Assembly: GCF_000019665.1 (NCBI RefSeq)
Contig: NC_010794.1
Span: 434,001-498,000 of the forward strand
Origin: Methylacidiphilum infernorum V4
GTDB lineage: Bacteria > Verrucomicrobiota > Verrucomicrobiia > Methylacidiphilales > Methylacidiphilaceae
Reading direction: 5' to 3'
Length of the DNA: 64,000 nt
Shown here: one piece after another, positions 53,572-62,759 of the stretch
How positions within the stretch are numbered: the first letter of the stretch is position 1
How the letters are laid out: each line of letters begins with the position of its first letter
Translations under genes and position numbers: made by a program
Notes under the pieces: generated by a model
Seen by the model: only the letters and a program-made list of their open reading frames with translations
Database searches by the model: none
Told to the model about the DNA's origin: nothing

Positions 53572-54765
53572 ATGGAAGAAAAGGATCTTGTTGTTATTGG
53601 TGGGGGCATCATAGGACTGGCTTTGGCCTACAAATGGATTTGCGCCAAAAAGAAGGATTCGGTTGTCGTTTTAGAAAAGGAAAAGGATGTAGGCAGGCAC
53701 CAAAGTAGCCATAATAGCGGTGTTCTCCATGCGGGGCTTTATTATTCCCCTGGAAGCTTAAAAGCAAAACTGGCCGTCGAGGGGATCAGGCAGATGGTAT
53801 CTTTTTGCAAAGAAAATAAAATAGCCCATGAAATTTGCGGGAAGCTGGTTGTGGCTACCGAAGAGCGGGAAGTTGCCGAGCTCCATCGACTCAAAAAGCA
53901 GGGAGAGCAAAATGGGCTTGTGGGATTGCGTATCCTTGATGCTCAAGAAATGAGAAAAATTGAACCCTACGTAAGGGGCGTAGCCGCGATTTTTGTCCCT
54001 GAGGAAGGTATTGTTGATTACCGGCAGGTGTGTCTAGAGCTTGCCGCAAAAATAGAATCCATGAGGGGAAAAATTTTAAAAGAAGTGAAAATAACCGGCA
54101 TAGAGAAAAAAGGAAAACTTTGGGAAGTAAGAACTGATGGCCGAAGTTTTTTGACATCGAACCTGGTTAACTGTGCGGGTCTGCATTCCGACAGGATATG
54201 CCGGATGGCCATGGGGAGCTGTCCCCTCCGGATTGTTCCTTTTAGGGGGGAATATTTCGAACTCAAGCAGGACAAAACTTACCTGGTCAAGAATTTGATC
54301 TATCCCGTCCCCGATCCCCGGTTCCCTTTCTTAGGGGTTCACCTGACGCGAATGATCAACGGCAAGGTCGAGGCTGGTCCCAATGCGGTTCTATCCTTAT
54401 CTAGGGAAGGATATAACAAAGGAAGTTTTGATTGGAAAGATGCCTTTGATTCCCTGACTTACGTAGGATTGTGGAACTTTTTAAAAAGGTATCCTCTTGC
54501 AGCTTGGGAAGAATGGAAAAAATCAAGCAATAAAAGGCTTTTTTGTCGTGCAGTCCAGAAGCTCGTTCCCGCGATCAAAGAAGAAGACCTGGGCAGGGGA
54601 GCCGTGGGGATCCGGGCTCAAGCTCTATTCCCAGATGGAAGGCTTGTAAATGACTTTCTTTTTGTCAAGGAAGAAGGAATCCTCCATCTTCTCAACGCCC
54701 CAAGCCCGGGAGCAACGGCATCACTGGCGATTGCCGATGAACTGATAAAAACTCTCGAACTCTAG
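53572..54765 (+). CDS. lhgO: L-2-hydroxyglutarate oxidase (LhgO)
   Basis: 397-residue FAD-dependent oxidase of the DAO superfamily. The FAD site is LVVIGGGIIGLALAYKWICAKK, followed by the strongly conserved GRHQSSHNSGVLHAGLYYSPGSLKA, and the later blocks IPVPDPRFPFLGVHLTR-like YPVPDPRFPFLGVHL and GIRAQAL. LhgO oxidises L-2-hydroxyglutarate, passing electrons to the quinone pool. It stands 49 bases after the sugar genes and may not belong to their pathway. Confidence 0.88.
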   Translation: MEEKDLVVIGGGIIGLALAYKWICAKKKDSVVVLEKEKDVGRHQSSHNSGVLHAGLYYSPGSLKAKLAVEGIRQMVSFCKENKIAHEICGKLVVATEEREVAELHRLKKQGEQNGLVGLRILDAQEMRKIEPYVRGVAAIFVPEEGIVDYRQVCLELAAKIESMRGKILKEVKITGIEKKGKLWEVRTDGRSFLTSNLVNCAGLHSDRICRMAMGSCPLRIVPFRGEYFELKQDKTYLVKNLIYPVPDPRFPFLGVHLTRMINGKVEAGPNAVLSLSREGYNKGSFDWKDAFDSLTYVGLWNFLKRYPLAAWEEWKKSSNKRLFCRAVQKLVPAIKEEDLGRGAVGIRAQALFPDGRLVNDFLFVKEEGILHLLNAPSPGATASLAIADELIKTLEL

Positions 54766-55356
54766 GCGAACTTTCATTCCCTGGTTAGCCCTTGAGTCAT
54801 TGACTCTTTCCTGGCAAAAGTCAATTCTTTATTCTTTTTTGATAGCATTGAAAAAAAATGTTAGGAGCTTGCCTGGGGGATAGGATTGCCCATCCAAAGG
54901 AGGTTTGTCCAAGCGACTCTTTGAAAGAGAGCCCGGTATCGAGATCTTTCATAAAGGCCGAGGAGGCTAAGAGAGTCATTTTTCCCCAAGATTCTTCTTT
55001 CGGAAGCTTGAAGTCGTCCCGGTTTATTTGAAAAGAAAAGACGGTCGCAAGGGAAAGCAGGAGCAGGTAAGCCTGTGGAAAAAGACAGGAGTTAAACCTA
55101 GCCCTAGAGCGATAAGAAAGGAGAAGGGAAGCAGGAAGAAATGCTCGCCAGGGGATGGGGATGAAGACTCAAAATAAGCAAATAAAAAAACTACCCTCTT
55201 TTTTAGCTTTGCACTGGGGCCACAAGGTATTAGAGCTTGGCTTTAAGAAAAGAAAGATTTCCTGGGAATGAAGGGCTTTCGGTTATCTCGGCAGAGGGAA
55301 GTTATTTTACCCCAGAACAATCAATCGGAAAAAAATCCAGGTCAACTTTGTTTGGC
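54766..55356. other. Long gap between lhgO and antiporter gene
   Basis: 591 bases with no gene I can support on either strand; short frames lack ribosome sites and family resemblance. A short perfect inverted repeat GAGTCATTGACTC lies 29 bases after the lhgO stop (54794-54806) and may mark its 3' end, but is not followed by a T-run. The rest is purine-rich on the plus strand. Confidence 0.5.
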
Positions 55357-56547
55357 TTAACCTTCTTCTTCGTATTCCCCCAGTTCTTTTTTAACGACAA
55401 CTTTCTTTTCTTTGGGGACTTCGCCCCTGGGTAATAACAGTCCGGCAAGAAAAACCGGGATAAGGGTGCTTAGAAGGGTTGCCAGGGTAATCAAAGAATA
55501 GATTTCCCTGCTTAATATTTTATTCTGGATGCCGTAATGGGCGGCAATAAGGCCGAATGTCAATCCTCCGCTGGTTAAAAGCGAACCAAAGAGGCTTTCT
55601 TTTAAGGGATGTTTTTCAAGCAGGAGGTAAGGAAGGACACCGATGATTTTAAAACAGGTCTTTAGGAGGGTGAGAAGCAGCAGGGGAATGAAACCGATGA
55701 CGAGCATGGGAAAAGAGATATGAAATCCGCTTTTCATGAAGAAAAAAGGGGTAAGAATGCTATAGGCGACCGCTCTTAGTCTTCGACGGAAAAGTTGATC
55801 TTCGGAAAAGGCGTTGGCAGCGAGTACTCCCAGAATGAAAGCCGGCAGGACGGGCTCGGTTTTGGCCATGGAAGCTAAAAACCCAAGGAAGGTAAGCATG
55901 AAAAAAACGAACTTTATTTCGGGTTCGCTCACCGGGCTTTTCTTGAGAAAGTGAAGAAGGGAACGAAGTATTTTGGGGAAAAACCATAAAAGGATGAGGG
56001 CAAAAAGGGCGAATAGAATAGAAGATAACTCCCAATGGGTGAAAAAAATACCTAGAGTGAGGACCGATCCAAAATCGGTAATAAAACAGCTCGCCAGGAG
56101 GGTTTTCCCCAACGAAGAATTTTCTATGCCTCTTTCAAGAAGGGAAGTATAAACTATGGCAATGGAGGTTGTGCCCAGGGCTATCCCTGCAATGAGAGAT
56201 TGGGCGGGTTGCCACTGAAAGAAAAAGTGCGTGAACAGTGCAATAGCCATGAAGGGCACAAGAAAAGAAAAGCTTCCCGACAACAGGTGTTTTTTCCATG
56301 ATTGGCTGAAAAACTCCGGTTCTATTTCCGTTCCGGCAATGAAGCAAAGCATTGTGGCGCCGAGCTTGGAGAGGAAATTCATCCATTCGGTTGGCTGGGA
56401 AAGATCTAAAAAATGGCTTAATGCGGCTCCTACCAGGATTTCGACTATCGCTACGGGAACCCTGAATTTAATGGCGAGCAGTGCTGCCGAAAAGGCGCCG
56501 CCCATCCATAAAGAAATGAAAAACCAGGGATTTTCTAAGATATTCAT
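55357..56547 (-). CDS. Kef-type cation:proton antiporter (CPA2)
   Basis: 396-residue membrane protein with about 12 helices, like the Na+/H+ exchanger domain of the CPA2 family. Family features include VPVAIVEILVGAALSHF near helix 2, IAGTEIEPEFF, a central ASCFITDFGSVLTLG with the Asp pair region of ion transport, and GSLLTSGGLTFGLIAAHYGI. There is no C-terminal TrkA-N domain. The tail is charged (KKEKKVVVKKELGEYEEE). The frame opens at ATG 56610; the ATG at 56547 fits the family better. Ion specificity cannot be told. Confidence 0.82.
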   Translation of the reverse strand: MNILENPWFFISLWMGGAFSAALLAIKFRVPVAIVEILVGAALSHFLDLSQPTEWMNFLSKLGATMLCFIAGTEIEPEFFSQSWKKHLLSGSFSFLVPFMAIALFTHFFFQWQPAQSLIAGIALGTTSIAIVYTSLLERGIENSSLGKTLLASCFITDFGSVLTLGIFFTHWELSSILFALFALILLWFFPKILRSLLHFLKKSPVSEPEIKFVFFMLTFLGFLASMAKTEPVLPAFILGVLAANAFSEDQLFRRRLRAVAYSILTPFFFMKSGFHISFPMLVIGFIPLLLLTLLKTCFKIIGVLPYLLLEKHPLKESLFGSLLTSGGLTFGLIAAHYGIQNKILSREIYSLITLATLLSTLIPVFLAGLLLPRGEVPKEKKVVVKKELGEYEEEG

Positions 56548-56769
56548 GCAGGGTAATGAATAAAACGGGCTCAAGAAGGAAGAAGTTTCTTTTGCTGATC
56601 TTTTATGCATTAGCTGTATGGCCAGCAGGGAAAAAATTTTTTGCTCGATATGAGAGGATATGATAAGCTGAATCTAAAAATACTCCAAGAAAGGCGCATC
56701 GACGTAGCCTTTTGTTTCCCCTGGTTTTTGCTGTTGCCGTGTTGAACAATTAAAAGAAGGAGGCAGATC

Positions 56770-57918
56770 ATGTCTTCACTAAAACACCTGTTTAGTCCCC
56801 TGGTCGTTGGGGAAGTCCCTACGGCCAATAGAATATGGATGGCTCCCATGACACGTTGTCGTGCGGGTCAACCCGGGGATGTCCCCACCGAGCTCATGGC
56901 TAAATATTATGCCCAGAGGGCATCAGCGGGCTTGATCATCAGTGAAGCTACTCAAATCAGTAGGGAGGGGCAAGGATATGCTTGGACTCCTGGAATTTAC
57001 ACAGATGCCCAGGAGGAAGGTTGGCGTCGCGTGGTAAAGGCCGTGCATGAAGCGGGAGGCAAAATGGCCCTCCAACTTTGGCACGTAGGAAGGGTGTCCC
57101 ATCACCTTCTTCAAGAAGAGGGGAAGCCTCCGGTTGCTCCTTCTGCGGTGAGAGCTCAAAACACTTGGTGTTTTGTGGTGCTTCCCGATGGTACCGCTGC
57201 GCAAGTAGAACCCGATACGCCCAGGGAGCTTTCTATTGAGGAGATCCAGCGGATCATCGCTGAGTACGCCTCCGCGGCTAAAAGAGCAATGAGAGCGGGT
57301 TTTGACCTGGTTGAAGTCCATAGCGCCAATGGTTATCTTCCCAACCAGTTTCTCGATGTGCGCGCCAATCAGAGGAAAGATAGATATGGGGGCAGTGTTG
57401 AAAATAGGGCAAGGTTCGTCTTGGAGGTGGTCGACGCGGTATGTGAAGCGGTAGGTAAAAAAAGGGTTGGGGTAAGGCTTTCTCCAAAAGGGATATTTGC
57501 GGATATGACTGTAGAAGGAAGCATGGAAAGCTGCCTCTACGTGGCTTCAGAACTGGGGAAGCGCAATATAGCCTACCTGCACATCGTTGAACCGGATTGG
57601 GCTAATGGACAACCTTTAAGGGATGAAGAAAGGCTTGCTTTCCGTAAAACTTTCCCCCATGTCCTGACTTTTTGTAGTGGCTATACCGCTGAGAAGGCGG
57701 AACGGGCAATTGCTTCTGGAATAGCCGATGCGATCGCTTTTGGTCGGCTTTTTATCGCTAACCCCGATTTGCCGGAAAGGTTCCGCAGGGGAGCCTCTCT
57801 CAACGAGCCGGACCCTTCCACTTTTTATGGGGGCGGGGAAAAAGGGTATACGGACTATCCTCCACTGGACCAACACCTTCCGTCGGCCAAAAAAACGCTG
57901 GATGTCAGCCAGGATTGA
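56770..57918 (+). CDS. Old yellow enzyme, NADH:flavin oxidoreductase
   Basis: 382-residue FMN enzyme that reduces activated alkenes, nitro compounds and electrophiles. Signatures are NRIWMAPMTRCRA, GLIISEATQISREGQGY, ALQLWHVGRVSH, the active-site pair in FDLVEVHSANGYLPNQFLD (His-x2-Asn), NQRKDRYGGSVENRARF and the FMN phosphate region IAFGRLFIANPDLPERF. It resembles NemA. AAGGAGG precedes the ATG. No regulator is adjacent. Confidence 0.93.
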   Translation: MSSLKHLFSPLVVGEVPTANRIWMAPMTRCRAGQPGDVPTELMAKYYAQRASAGLIISEATQISREGQGYAWTPGIYTDAQEEGWRRVVKAVHEAGGKMALQLWHVGRVSHHLLQEEGKPPVAPSAVRAQNTWCFVVLPDGTAAQVEPDTPRELSIEEIQRIIAEYASAAKRAMRAGFDLVEVHSANGYLPNQFLDVRANQRKDRYGGSVENRARFVLEVVDAVCEAVGKKRVGVRLSPKGIFADMTVEGSMESCLYVASELGKRNIAYLHIVEPDWANGQPLRDEERLAFRKTFPHVLTFCSGYTAEKAERAIASGIADAIAFGRLFIANPDLPERFRRGASLNEPDPSTFYGGGEKGYTDYPPLDQHLPSAKKTLDVSQD

Positions 57919-58084
57919 ACTCCCCCCCAAGGTAAGTTTGCCGGAGAAGAGCTGTAAGCGGCTTGGGAAAAAAGATTAAAGCCCTATTCTAGCCCTTCCT
58001 AAGGTAGCTTTCGGCCTCTATTTTTAAAGAGGATGGGTATGAACCGATTTTGAACTGGTCAAGGAGCATCTTGCGGGAAGGGGA

Positions 58085-58750
58085 CTAAAGAGAAAGGAAA
58101 AAGGCATGAAAGAGGGATTTATAATAATGTAAATCTCTTTCTGGATGGTACTGGACTCCCACGCAAAAAGGATAGTCCTTTAATCTTACCTGTTCAACGA
58201 TTCCATCTTTTTTTGACCGGGCTTCTATCCGAAGGCCGGTAGCGATCCTATCGAGGGCCTGGTGGTGTGAACTGTTAACCTTGGCAAAACAAAAAGAGGG
58301 TTGATTTTCAAAGTCGAGTTCTTGGATATTCTGGTCGTGCTGTCCCGGGTCGTTGTGCCCGGGTATGTCGAGAAGAAGGCTTCCTCCAAGAAAGGTATTG
58401 AGAACCTGTATTCCCCTGCAAATACCGAGAATGGGCTTGCCGTTTTTGAGGGCCTGTTCAAGAATGCTAAATTCCCACTCGTCGCGTAAGCGGTCGCAGG
58501 ATTGAATGAGGGCAGGATTATGAACCGGTTGTTGGGCGTATTTCTCCAGGTATTCCCTGGAAATGTCTCCTCCACCGGTGAGCAGAACCCCGTCGTATTC
58601 AGGGGGAAAAGGAAGGGGAAATGAACCTTTAGAGCTTGCCGCCCGGACGTCGACAAGGACGGTGAAAAATTCTTTTTCTGCCCATTGTCCTAACCGTTTG
58701 AAAAGTTCTTTGTCCTCGTCTCGAACCCAGCAATACACTTTTTTGAGCAT
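58085..58750 (-). CDS. Class I glutamine amidotransferase-like hydrolase (PuuD type)
   Basis: 221-residue gamma-glutamyl hydrolase-like protein. GVLLTGGGDISREYLEKY, the nucleophile elbow PILGICRGIQVLNTFLGGSLLLDI, SSHHQALDRIATGL and GVQYHPERD give the Cys-His-Glu triad in the order known for gamma-glutamyl-GABA hydrolase. It could serve polyamine breakdown, but no puu genes are near, so the substrate is open. The start is an ATG at 58750. Confidence 0.86.
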   Translation of the reverse strand: MLKKVYCWVRDEDKELFKRLGQWAEKEFFTVLVDVRAASSKGSFPLPFPPEYDGVLLTGGGDISREYLEKYAQQPVHNPALIQSCDRLRDEWEFSILEQALKNGKPILGICRGIQVLNTFLGGSLLLDIPGHNDPGQHDQNIQELDFENQPSFCFAKVNSSHHQALDRIATGLRIEARSKKDGIVEQVRLKDYPFCVGVQYHPERDLHYYKSLFHAFFLSL

Positions 58751-59149
58751 GAAAAAATAAACCTATAGCTAAAATACGGGGCAAGTCCTTTTTGTTAATC
58801 CCTTTCTATAATTAAAAAAGAAAAAAATAATAATTATTTAATCAAAAATTATTACAAAGTATTGGGCTTTGAATAGGATATGCAATCTTAAAAAGAGGGT
58901 TCATTCCAGGAGATGTTTCCCTGTATATAATCAATGCTATTATTATATTATTAGCAATTATATACTTATCGCTGTTTTTGATATTGACAATTTTATATAA
59001 CTACACTATTCTTTTTAGAAATTTTTTAAATGAGAAGTTTAAGGTTAGCCCCTCTTTTATCTGCTTTCTTTTTTGCAACTTCCATGGGCTTGGTTCGTGC
59101 TCTACTGAAGGTCTACACAACTTGTTGATACTTTGTTCTTCGTATTAAA
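58751..59149. other. AT-rich leader region before the hyf-like operon
   Basis: 399 bases, very AT-rich between 58800 and 59040, no gene seen. It separates divergent genes and must hold both promoters. One good -35/-10 pair toward the hyf-like genes is listed separately; it would leave a leader of about 130 bases. Confidence 0.5.
58984..59012 (+). promoter_or_regulatory. Candidate sigma-70 promoter of hyf-like operon
   Basis: TTGACA (58984-58989, perfect -35) and TATTCT (59007-59012, four of six -10 bases) are 17 bases apart. No sigma-54 element is seen here, which suggests that the operon is not under NifA. Confidence 0.5.
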
Positions 59150-61153
59150 ATGCAAGATTATCTCCTTAAGGGATTGCTTTTATCTTTTGTATTTTACCTT
59201 GGCTTGATTTTGCTTGCGAGGAAAAACTACAGGGGAGTTTATCTTCTCAGCGGGTTCTACGCGGGGATTTCTTTTCTTCTTTCTCTATTTTTTCTTCTCT
59301 TTCATGGGTCGAGCCAGGCGGCTGTATTTCCTTTAGGTCTTCCGGGAACGGGGGCCCATTTTAGAATCGATTCTTTGAGTGCATTTTTTCTCTTGGTGGT
59401 CAACCTCGCTTCTTTTATGGCCTCCTTGTATGGCCTTGGGTATGGTTCGCATTTTGCTGAGCAACAGAGGATACTGCCTTTTTATATCCTTTTCTTAGGA
59501 TCGATGAACATGGTCCTCCTGGCCGCGGATATGTTTAGCTTTCTTTTTTTCTGGGAGCTTATGTCTCTTTCTTCGTGGGCCTTGGTGATGTCTTCGCACA
59601 AAGAAAAAGAAACGGCTGGGGCCGGTTTTATCTATCTTTTGATGGCCGTCCTGGGGACGTTTGCTCTCCTTTTTTCAATGAGCCTGCTTGCTTCCCATTC
59701 CGGAACTTTCAGTTTTGAGGGGATGAGCAAGGCTGCCTTGCCCTCAAAGAGTGCTTCTCTTGTTTTTGCTCTTGCTCTATTTGGAGCAGGATCGAAAGCG
59801 GGACTGGTGCCCCTGCACGCTTGGCTGCCCAGGGCTCACCCGGCAGCCCCTAGCCATGTGTCTGCCCTGATGAGCGGGGTGATGACCAAGGTAGCCGTCT
59901 ATGGATTTCTACGGATCGTCTTTGATCTGCTGAGAACCCAGGAAAAATGGTGGAGCTATCTTCTCCTTGTCATTGCAGGAGTCTCGATGATTGCAGGAGT
60001 TCTTTATGCGCTCATGCAGCATGACTTAAAAAGGCTGTTGGCCTACCATACAATAGAAAACATCGGCATCGTTTTTGTGGGTATCGGTTTAGCCATGGCT
60101 TTCAAGACCTACGGTATGGTTGCTGCTTCTGCCCTTTCTTTTAGCGCTTCTCTGTTCCACGTTCTGAACCATTCTCTTTTTAAAAATCTGCTTTTTCTTG
60201 GTGCCGGCTCAATCCAATCTTCAACGGGCAGCAGGGACATGGAAAAGCTGGGAGGGCTCGTTTCGAAAATGCCCTACACCGCCTTTGCTTTTTTGATGGG
60301 GAGCATGGCTATTTGCGCCCTTCCCCCGTTAAATGGTTTCGTTTCCGAGTGGTTGCTCATGCAGTCGATCCTTTTGAGTCCCCAGCTTCCTTCATGGGGA
60401 TTAAAATTCCTCGTTCCTTCCATTGGGGCTTTCCTTGCTTTGTCTGCCGCCTTGGCTGCCAGTTGTTTTATAAAAGTCTATGGGATTACTTTTTTAGGGC
60501 GACCCAGGTCGATGAGTGCCATGGCGGCAACTGAAACCGATCGGTGGTCTCTGCTCGCCCTCTATTTTCTTGCTTTTCTCTGCCTTCTTTGGGGTGTCTT
60601 TCCTGCCCCCGTCCTTCATTTGTTGGGACCTGCCGTAGGTTTGCTATCCGGGGGAGAATATTTTAATCTTTCCGGAAAGCCTTTTTATGAGCCTTTATCG
60701 TTGAACATCGATCGCAATGCTTATAATGGGCTTTTTTTGATCCTTTTGCTGGGGGGATTTTCCCTATGCATTCTGTTCATGGTTTTGGGGAAAGCTTCGC
60801 CTTATGCCCGGAAAACACCCGCGTGGGATTGTGGATACCCTGAAAATAGTCCCTTTTGTCAATATACGGCCGGTAGTTATGCCCAACCGATTCGCAAGGT
60901 TTTCGGTCCCGCTTTTTTTGCGGTAAAAGAGAAGGTGGTATGTTTGAGCCCTTGGCTGCCCAAGCCTGCTCGAATATTTCTTAGGCTCCATGATTTAGCC
61001 TGGGAATACGGCTATCTGCCGGTGGCTCGGACAATCGATAGGTGGAGTGCAAAGATCAACATCCTGCAGTTTCTCACCGTGAGAAGATACCTGGTCCTTG
61101 TTTTCGTGACCCTGGTGGTCCTTTTGTTATCCTTGGCCCTCATGCTCCAATGA
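59150..61153 (+). CDS. hyfB: HyfB-like proton-translocating membrane subunit
   Basis: 667-residue antiporter-type subunit (NuoL/HyfB/HycC family) with about 15-16 membrane helices. The core motif FGAGSKAGLVPLHAWLPRAHPAAPSHVSALMSGVMTKVAVYGFLRI carries the Lys and His of the proton channel, with LKRLLAYHTIENIGIVFVG after it. A C-terminal extension with PAWDCGYPENSPFCQYTAGSYAQPIRKVFG is typical of HyfB/HycC and separates it from NuoL. It belongs to a group 4 hydrogenase or a related energy-converting complex. Confidence 0.9.
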   Translation: MQDYLLKGLLLSFVFYLGLILLARKNYRGVYLLSGFYAGISFLLSLFFLLFHGSSQAAVFPLGLPGTGAHFRIDSLSAFFLLVVNLASFMASLYGLGYGSHFAEQQRILPFYILFLGSMNMVLLAADMFSFLFFWELMSLSSWALVMSSHKEKETAGAGFIYLLMAVLGTFALLFSMSLLASHSGTFSFEGMSKAALPSKSASLVFALALFGAGSKAGLVPLHAWLPRAHPAAPSHVSALMSGVMTKVAVYGFLRIVFDLLRTQEKWWSYLLLVIAGVSMIAGVLYALMQHDLKRLLAYHTIENIGIVFVGIGLAMAFKTYGMVAASALSFSASLFHVLNHSLFKNLLFLGAGSIQSSTGSRDMEKLGGLVSKMPYTAFAFLMGSMAICALPPLNGFVSEWLLMQSILLSPQLPSWGLKFLVPSIGAFLALSAALAASCFIKVYGITFLGRPRSMSAMAATETDRWSLLALYFLAFLCLLWGVFPAPVLHLLGPAVGLLSGGEYFNLSGKPFYEPLSLNIDRNAYNGLFLILLLGGFSLCILFMVLGKASPYARKTPAWDCGYPENSPFCQYTAGSYAQPIRKVFGPAFFAVKEKVVCLSPWLPKPARIFLRLHDLAWEYGYLPVARTIDRWSAKINILQFLTVRRYLVLVFVTLVVLLLSLALMLQ

Positions 61154-62097
61154 ATAACTTCCTTTATCAGCTTATAGATATAGTTCTTGTCCTCTGCATC
61201 GCTCCCCTGGTTACGGGGATTGCGGTTAAGACGAGGGCTCGGTTGCTGATGAAAAAAGGGCCCTCGGTCTTTCAACCCTACCGCGACCTGCTAAAACTTT
61301 TACGTAAGGAGGTGACCCTCCCGGAAACGGCTTCCTGGCTTTTTAGGGCGATTCCTTACGGGGTCTTTGCAATGAGCTGGCTTGCGGCTTGTCTTGTCCC
61401 CACGTTTTCTTCCGGCCTGTGGTTTGGAAAAGCCGCGGATCTGATCGCCATTATCGCCCTGTTGGGCTCGGCACGGTTTTTACTTTCCCTCGCGGCGTTG
61501 GATCCGGGAACGAGTTTTGGAGGATTGGGCTCAAGCCGGGAATCTTTCATTAGTTCCCTTGCCGAACCGGCCATGATCATGATCATTTTCACCCTTGCCC
61601 TTGTGGCCAAGTCGACTGATCTATCATGCATCTCTTCTTTCATGATGTCCGGGCAGGCGGGTCTTAGAGTTTCCCTATGGCTTGCCCTGGCCTCTTTTGT
61701 TCTTGTTGCTATTGCTGAGAATGGAAGGATTCCGGTGGATAATCCCTCGACACACTTGGAATTAACCATGGTTCACGAAGCCATGATCTTGGAATATTCG
61801 GCCAAATACCTGGCTCTGTTGGAAGCGGCAAGCCAGCTCAAACTCGTTCTCTATTTATCCTTGATGATGACGATCTTCTTTCCCTTCGGGATGACTTCTC
61901 CAGGTAATGAGATAGCACAGCTCCCTGTAGCCATCCTGGTTTACCTGGCCAAAATGGCCATGGGAGCCGTAATCCTTGCTTTTTTTGAAAGCCTGGTGGC
62001 AAAGATGCGTCTTTTTAGGATACCCAGTTTTCTGGGAGCCGCTTTCATGCTTGCCCTCCTGGCCACCCTATTACTTTTTGTTTCACGAAGCTTATGA
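61150..62097 (+). CDS. hyfC: HyfC-like membrane subunit (NuoH homologue)
   Basis: 315-residue, eight-helix subunit of the NuoH/HycD/HyfC family. Key segments are MKKGPSVFQPYRDLLKLLRKE, the Glu-containing SSRESFISSLAEPAMI, AENGRIPVDNPSTHLELTMVHEAMILEYS. In the complex it forms the link between the soluble arm and the proton channel. The open frame reaches back into hyfB, but the ATGA overlap marks the start at 61150. Confidence 0.9.
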   Translation: MNNFLYQLIDIVLVLCIAPLVTGIAVKTRARLLMKKGPSVFQPYRDLLKLLRKEVTLPETASWLFRAIPYGVFAMSWLAACLVPTFSSGLWFGKAADLIAIIALLGSARFLLSLAALDPGTSFGGLGSSRESFISSLAEPAMIMIIFTLALVAKSTDLSCISSFMMSGQAGLRVSLWLALASFVLVAIAENGRIPVDNPSTHLELTMVHEAMILEYSAKYLALLEAASQLKLVLYLSLMMTIFFPFGMTSPGNEIAQLPVAILVYLAKMAMGAVILAFFESLVAKMRLFRIPSFLGAAFMLALLATLLLFVSRSL

Positions 62098-62759
62098 CCA
62101 CCAACCTTAATTTCGATATCGCTCACATGCTGGCAGGATCCATGCTTCTTGTCAGTTTTATCCTTCTGTACCAGGATAGGATGTTCAGCCTTCTGAATGT
62201 CTTTAGTCTTCATGCCCTCGTGCTGGCGGCGGCCGCAGCCTGGCAGGGTTACATGCAGAAAGCCCCTCATCTCTATGCCACGGCATTGATCGCCTTGGGG
62301 TTCAAGGCTATTGGAATACCTCTCTCTTTAAGATGGCTCGTAGTTAAGCTGGGCATTCACCGAAAGATAGAGACGGTAGTGGGCACGGGACCTTCCGTAA
62401 TCCTGGGAATAGGCCTGACCGCTCTTTCCATTACGGTGATGATGAAAGCAAGTGGGTCGACCGATCCCATGACGAGGGAAGATCTATCCTTTGCCCTGGC
62501 GGTGGTTTTGATCGGTCTTTTGATGATGGTCAGCAGGCGTAACGCGATCAGCCAGGTGGTGGGATTCATGTCGATGGAAAATGGCCTTATTCTTGCGGCG
62601 GTAGGAGCCAAGGGAATGCCCCTTGTCGTCGAAATCAGCGTCGCTTTTTCCGTCATGGTTGCCCTTATCGTCGTAGGTATATTCCTTTTCCGGATAAGAG
62701 AGCGGTTCGATATCGTCGATATCCGCAGGCTTGAAAAGTCAGGAGGAGAAAGGCCATGA
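62094..62759 (+). CDS. hyfE: HyfE-like membrane subunit (NuoK-like)
   Basis: 221-residue membrane protein with about seven helices. The region AVVLIGLLMMVSRRNAISQVVGFMSMENGLILAAVGAKGMPLVVEISVAFSVMVALIVVGIFLFRI is the NuoK/MrpC-like part, with the conserved Glu residues. The N-terminal part is specific to HyfE. It is joined by ATGA overlaps to hyfC and hyfF. Confidence 0.88.
   Translation: MTTNLNFDIAHMLAGSMLLVSFILLYQDRMFSLLNVFSLHALVLAAAAAWQGYMQKAPHLYATALIALGFKAIGIPLSLRWLVVKLGIHRKIETVVGTGPSVILGIGLTALSITVMMKASGSTDPMTREDLSFALAVVLIGLLMMVSRRNAISQVVGFMSMENGLILAAVGAKGMPLVVEISVAFSVMVALIVVGIFLFRIRERFDIVDIRRLEKSGGERP

Noticed and set aside
55237-55434. Frame of 65 codons in the gap after lhgO
   Set aside because: It overlaps the end of the antiporter gene on the other strand, and neither composition nor start signals support it.
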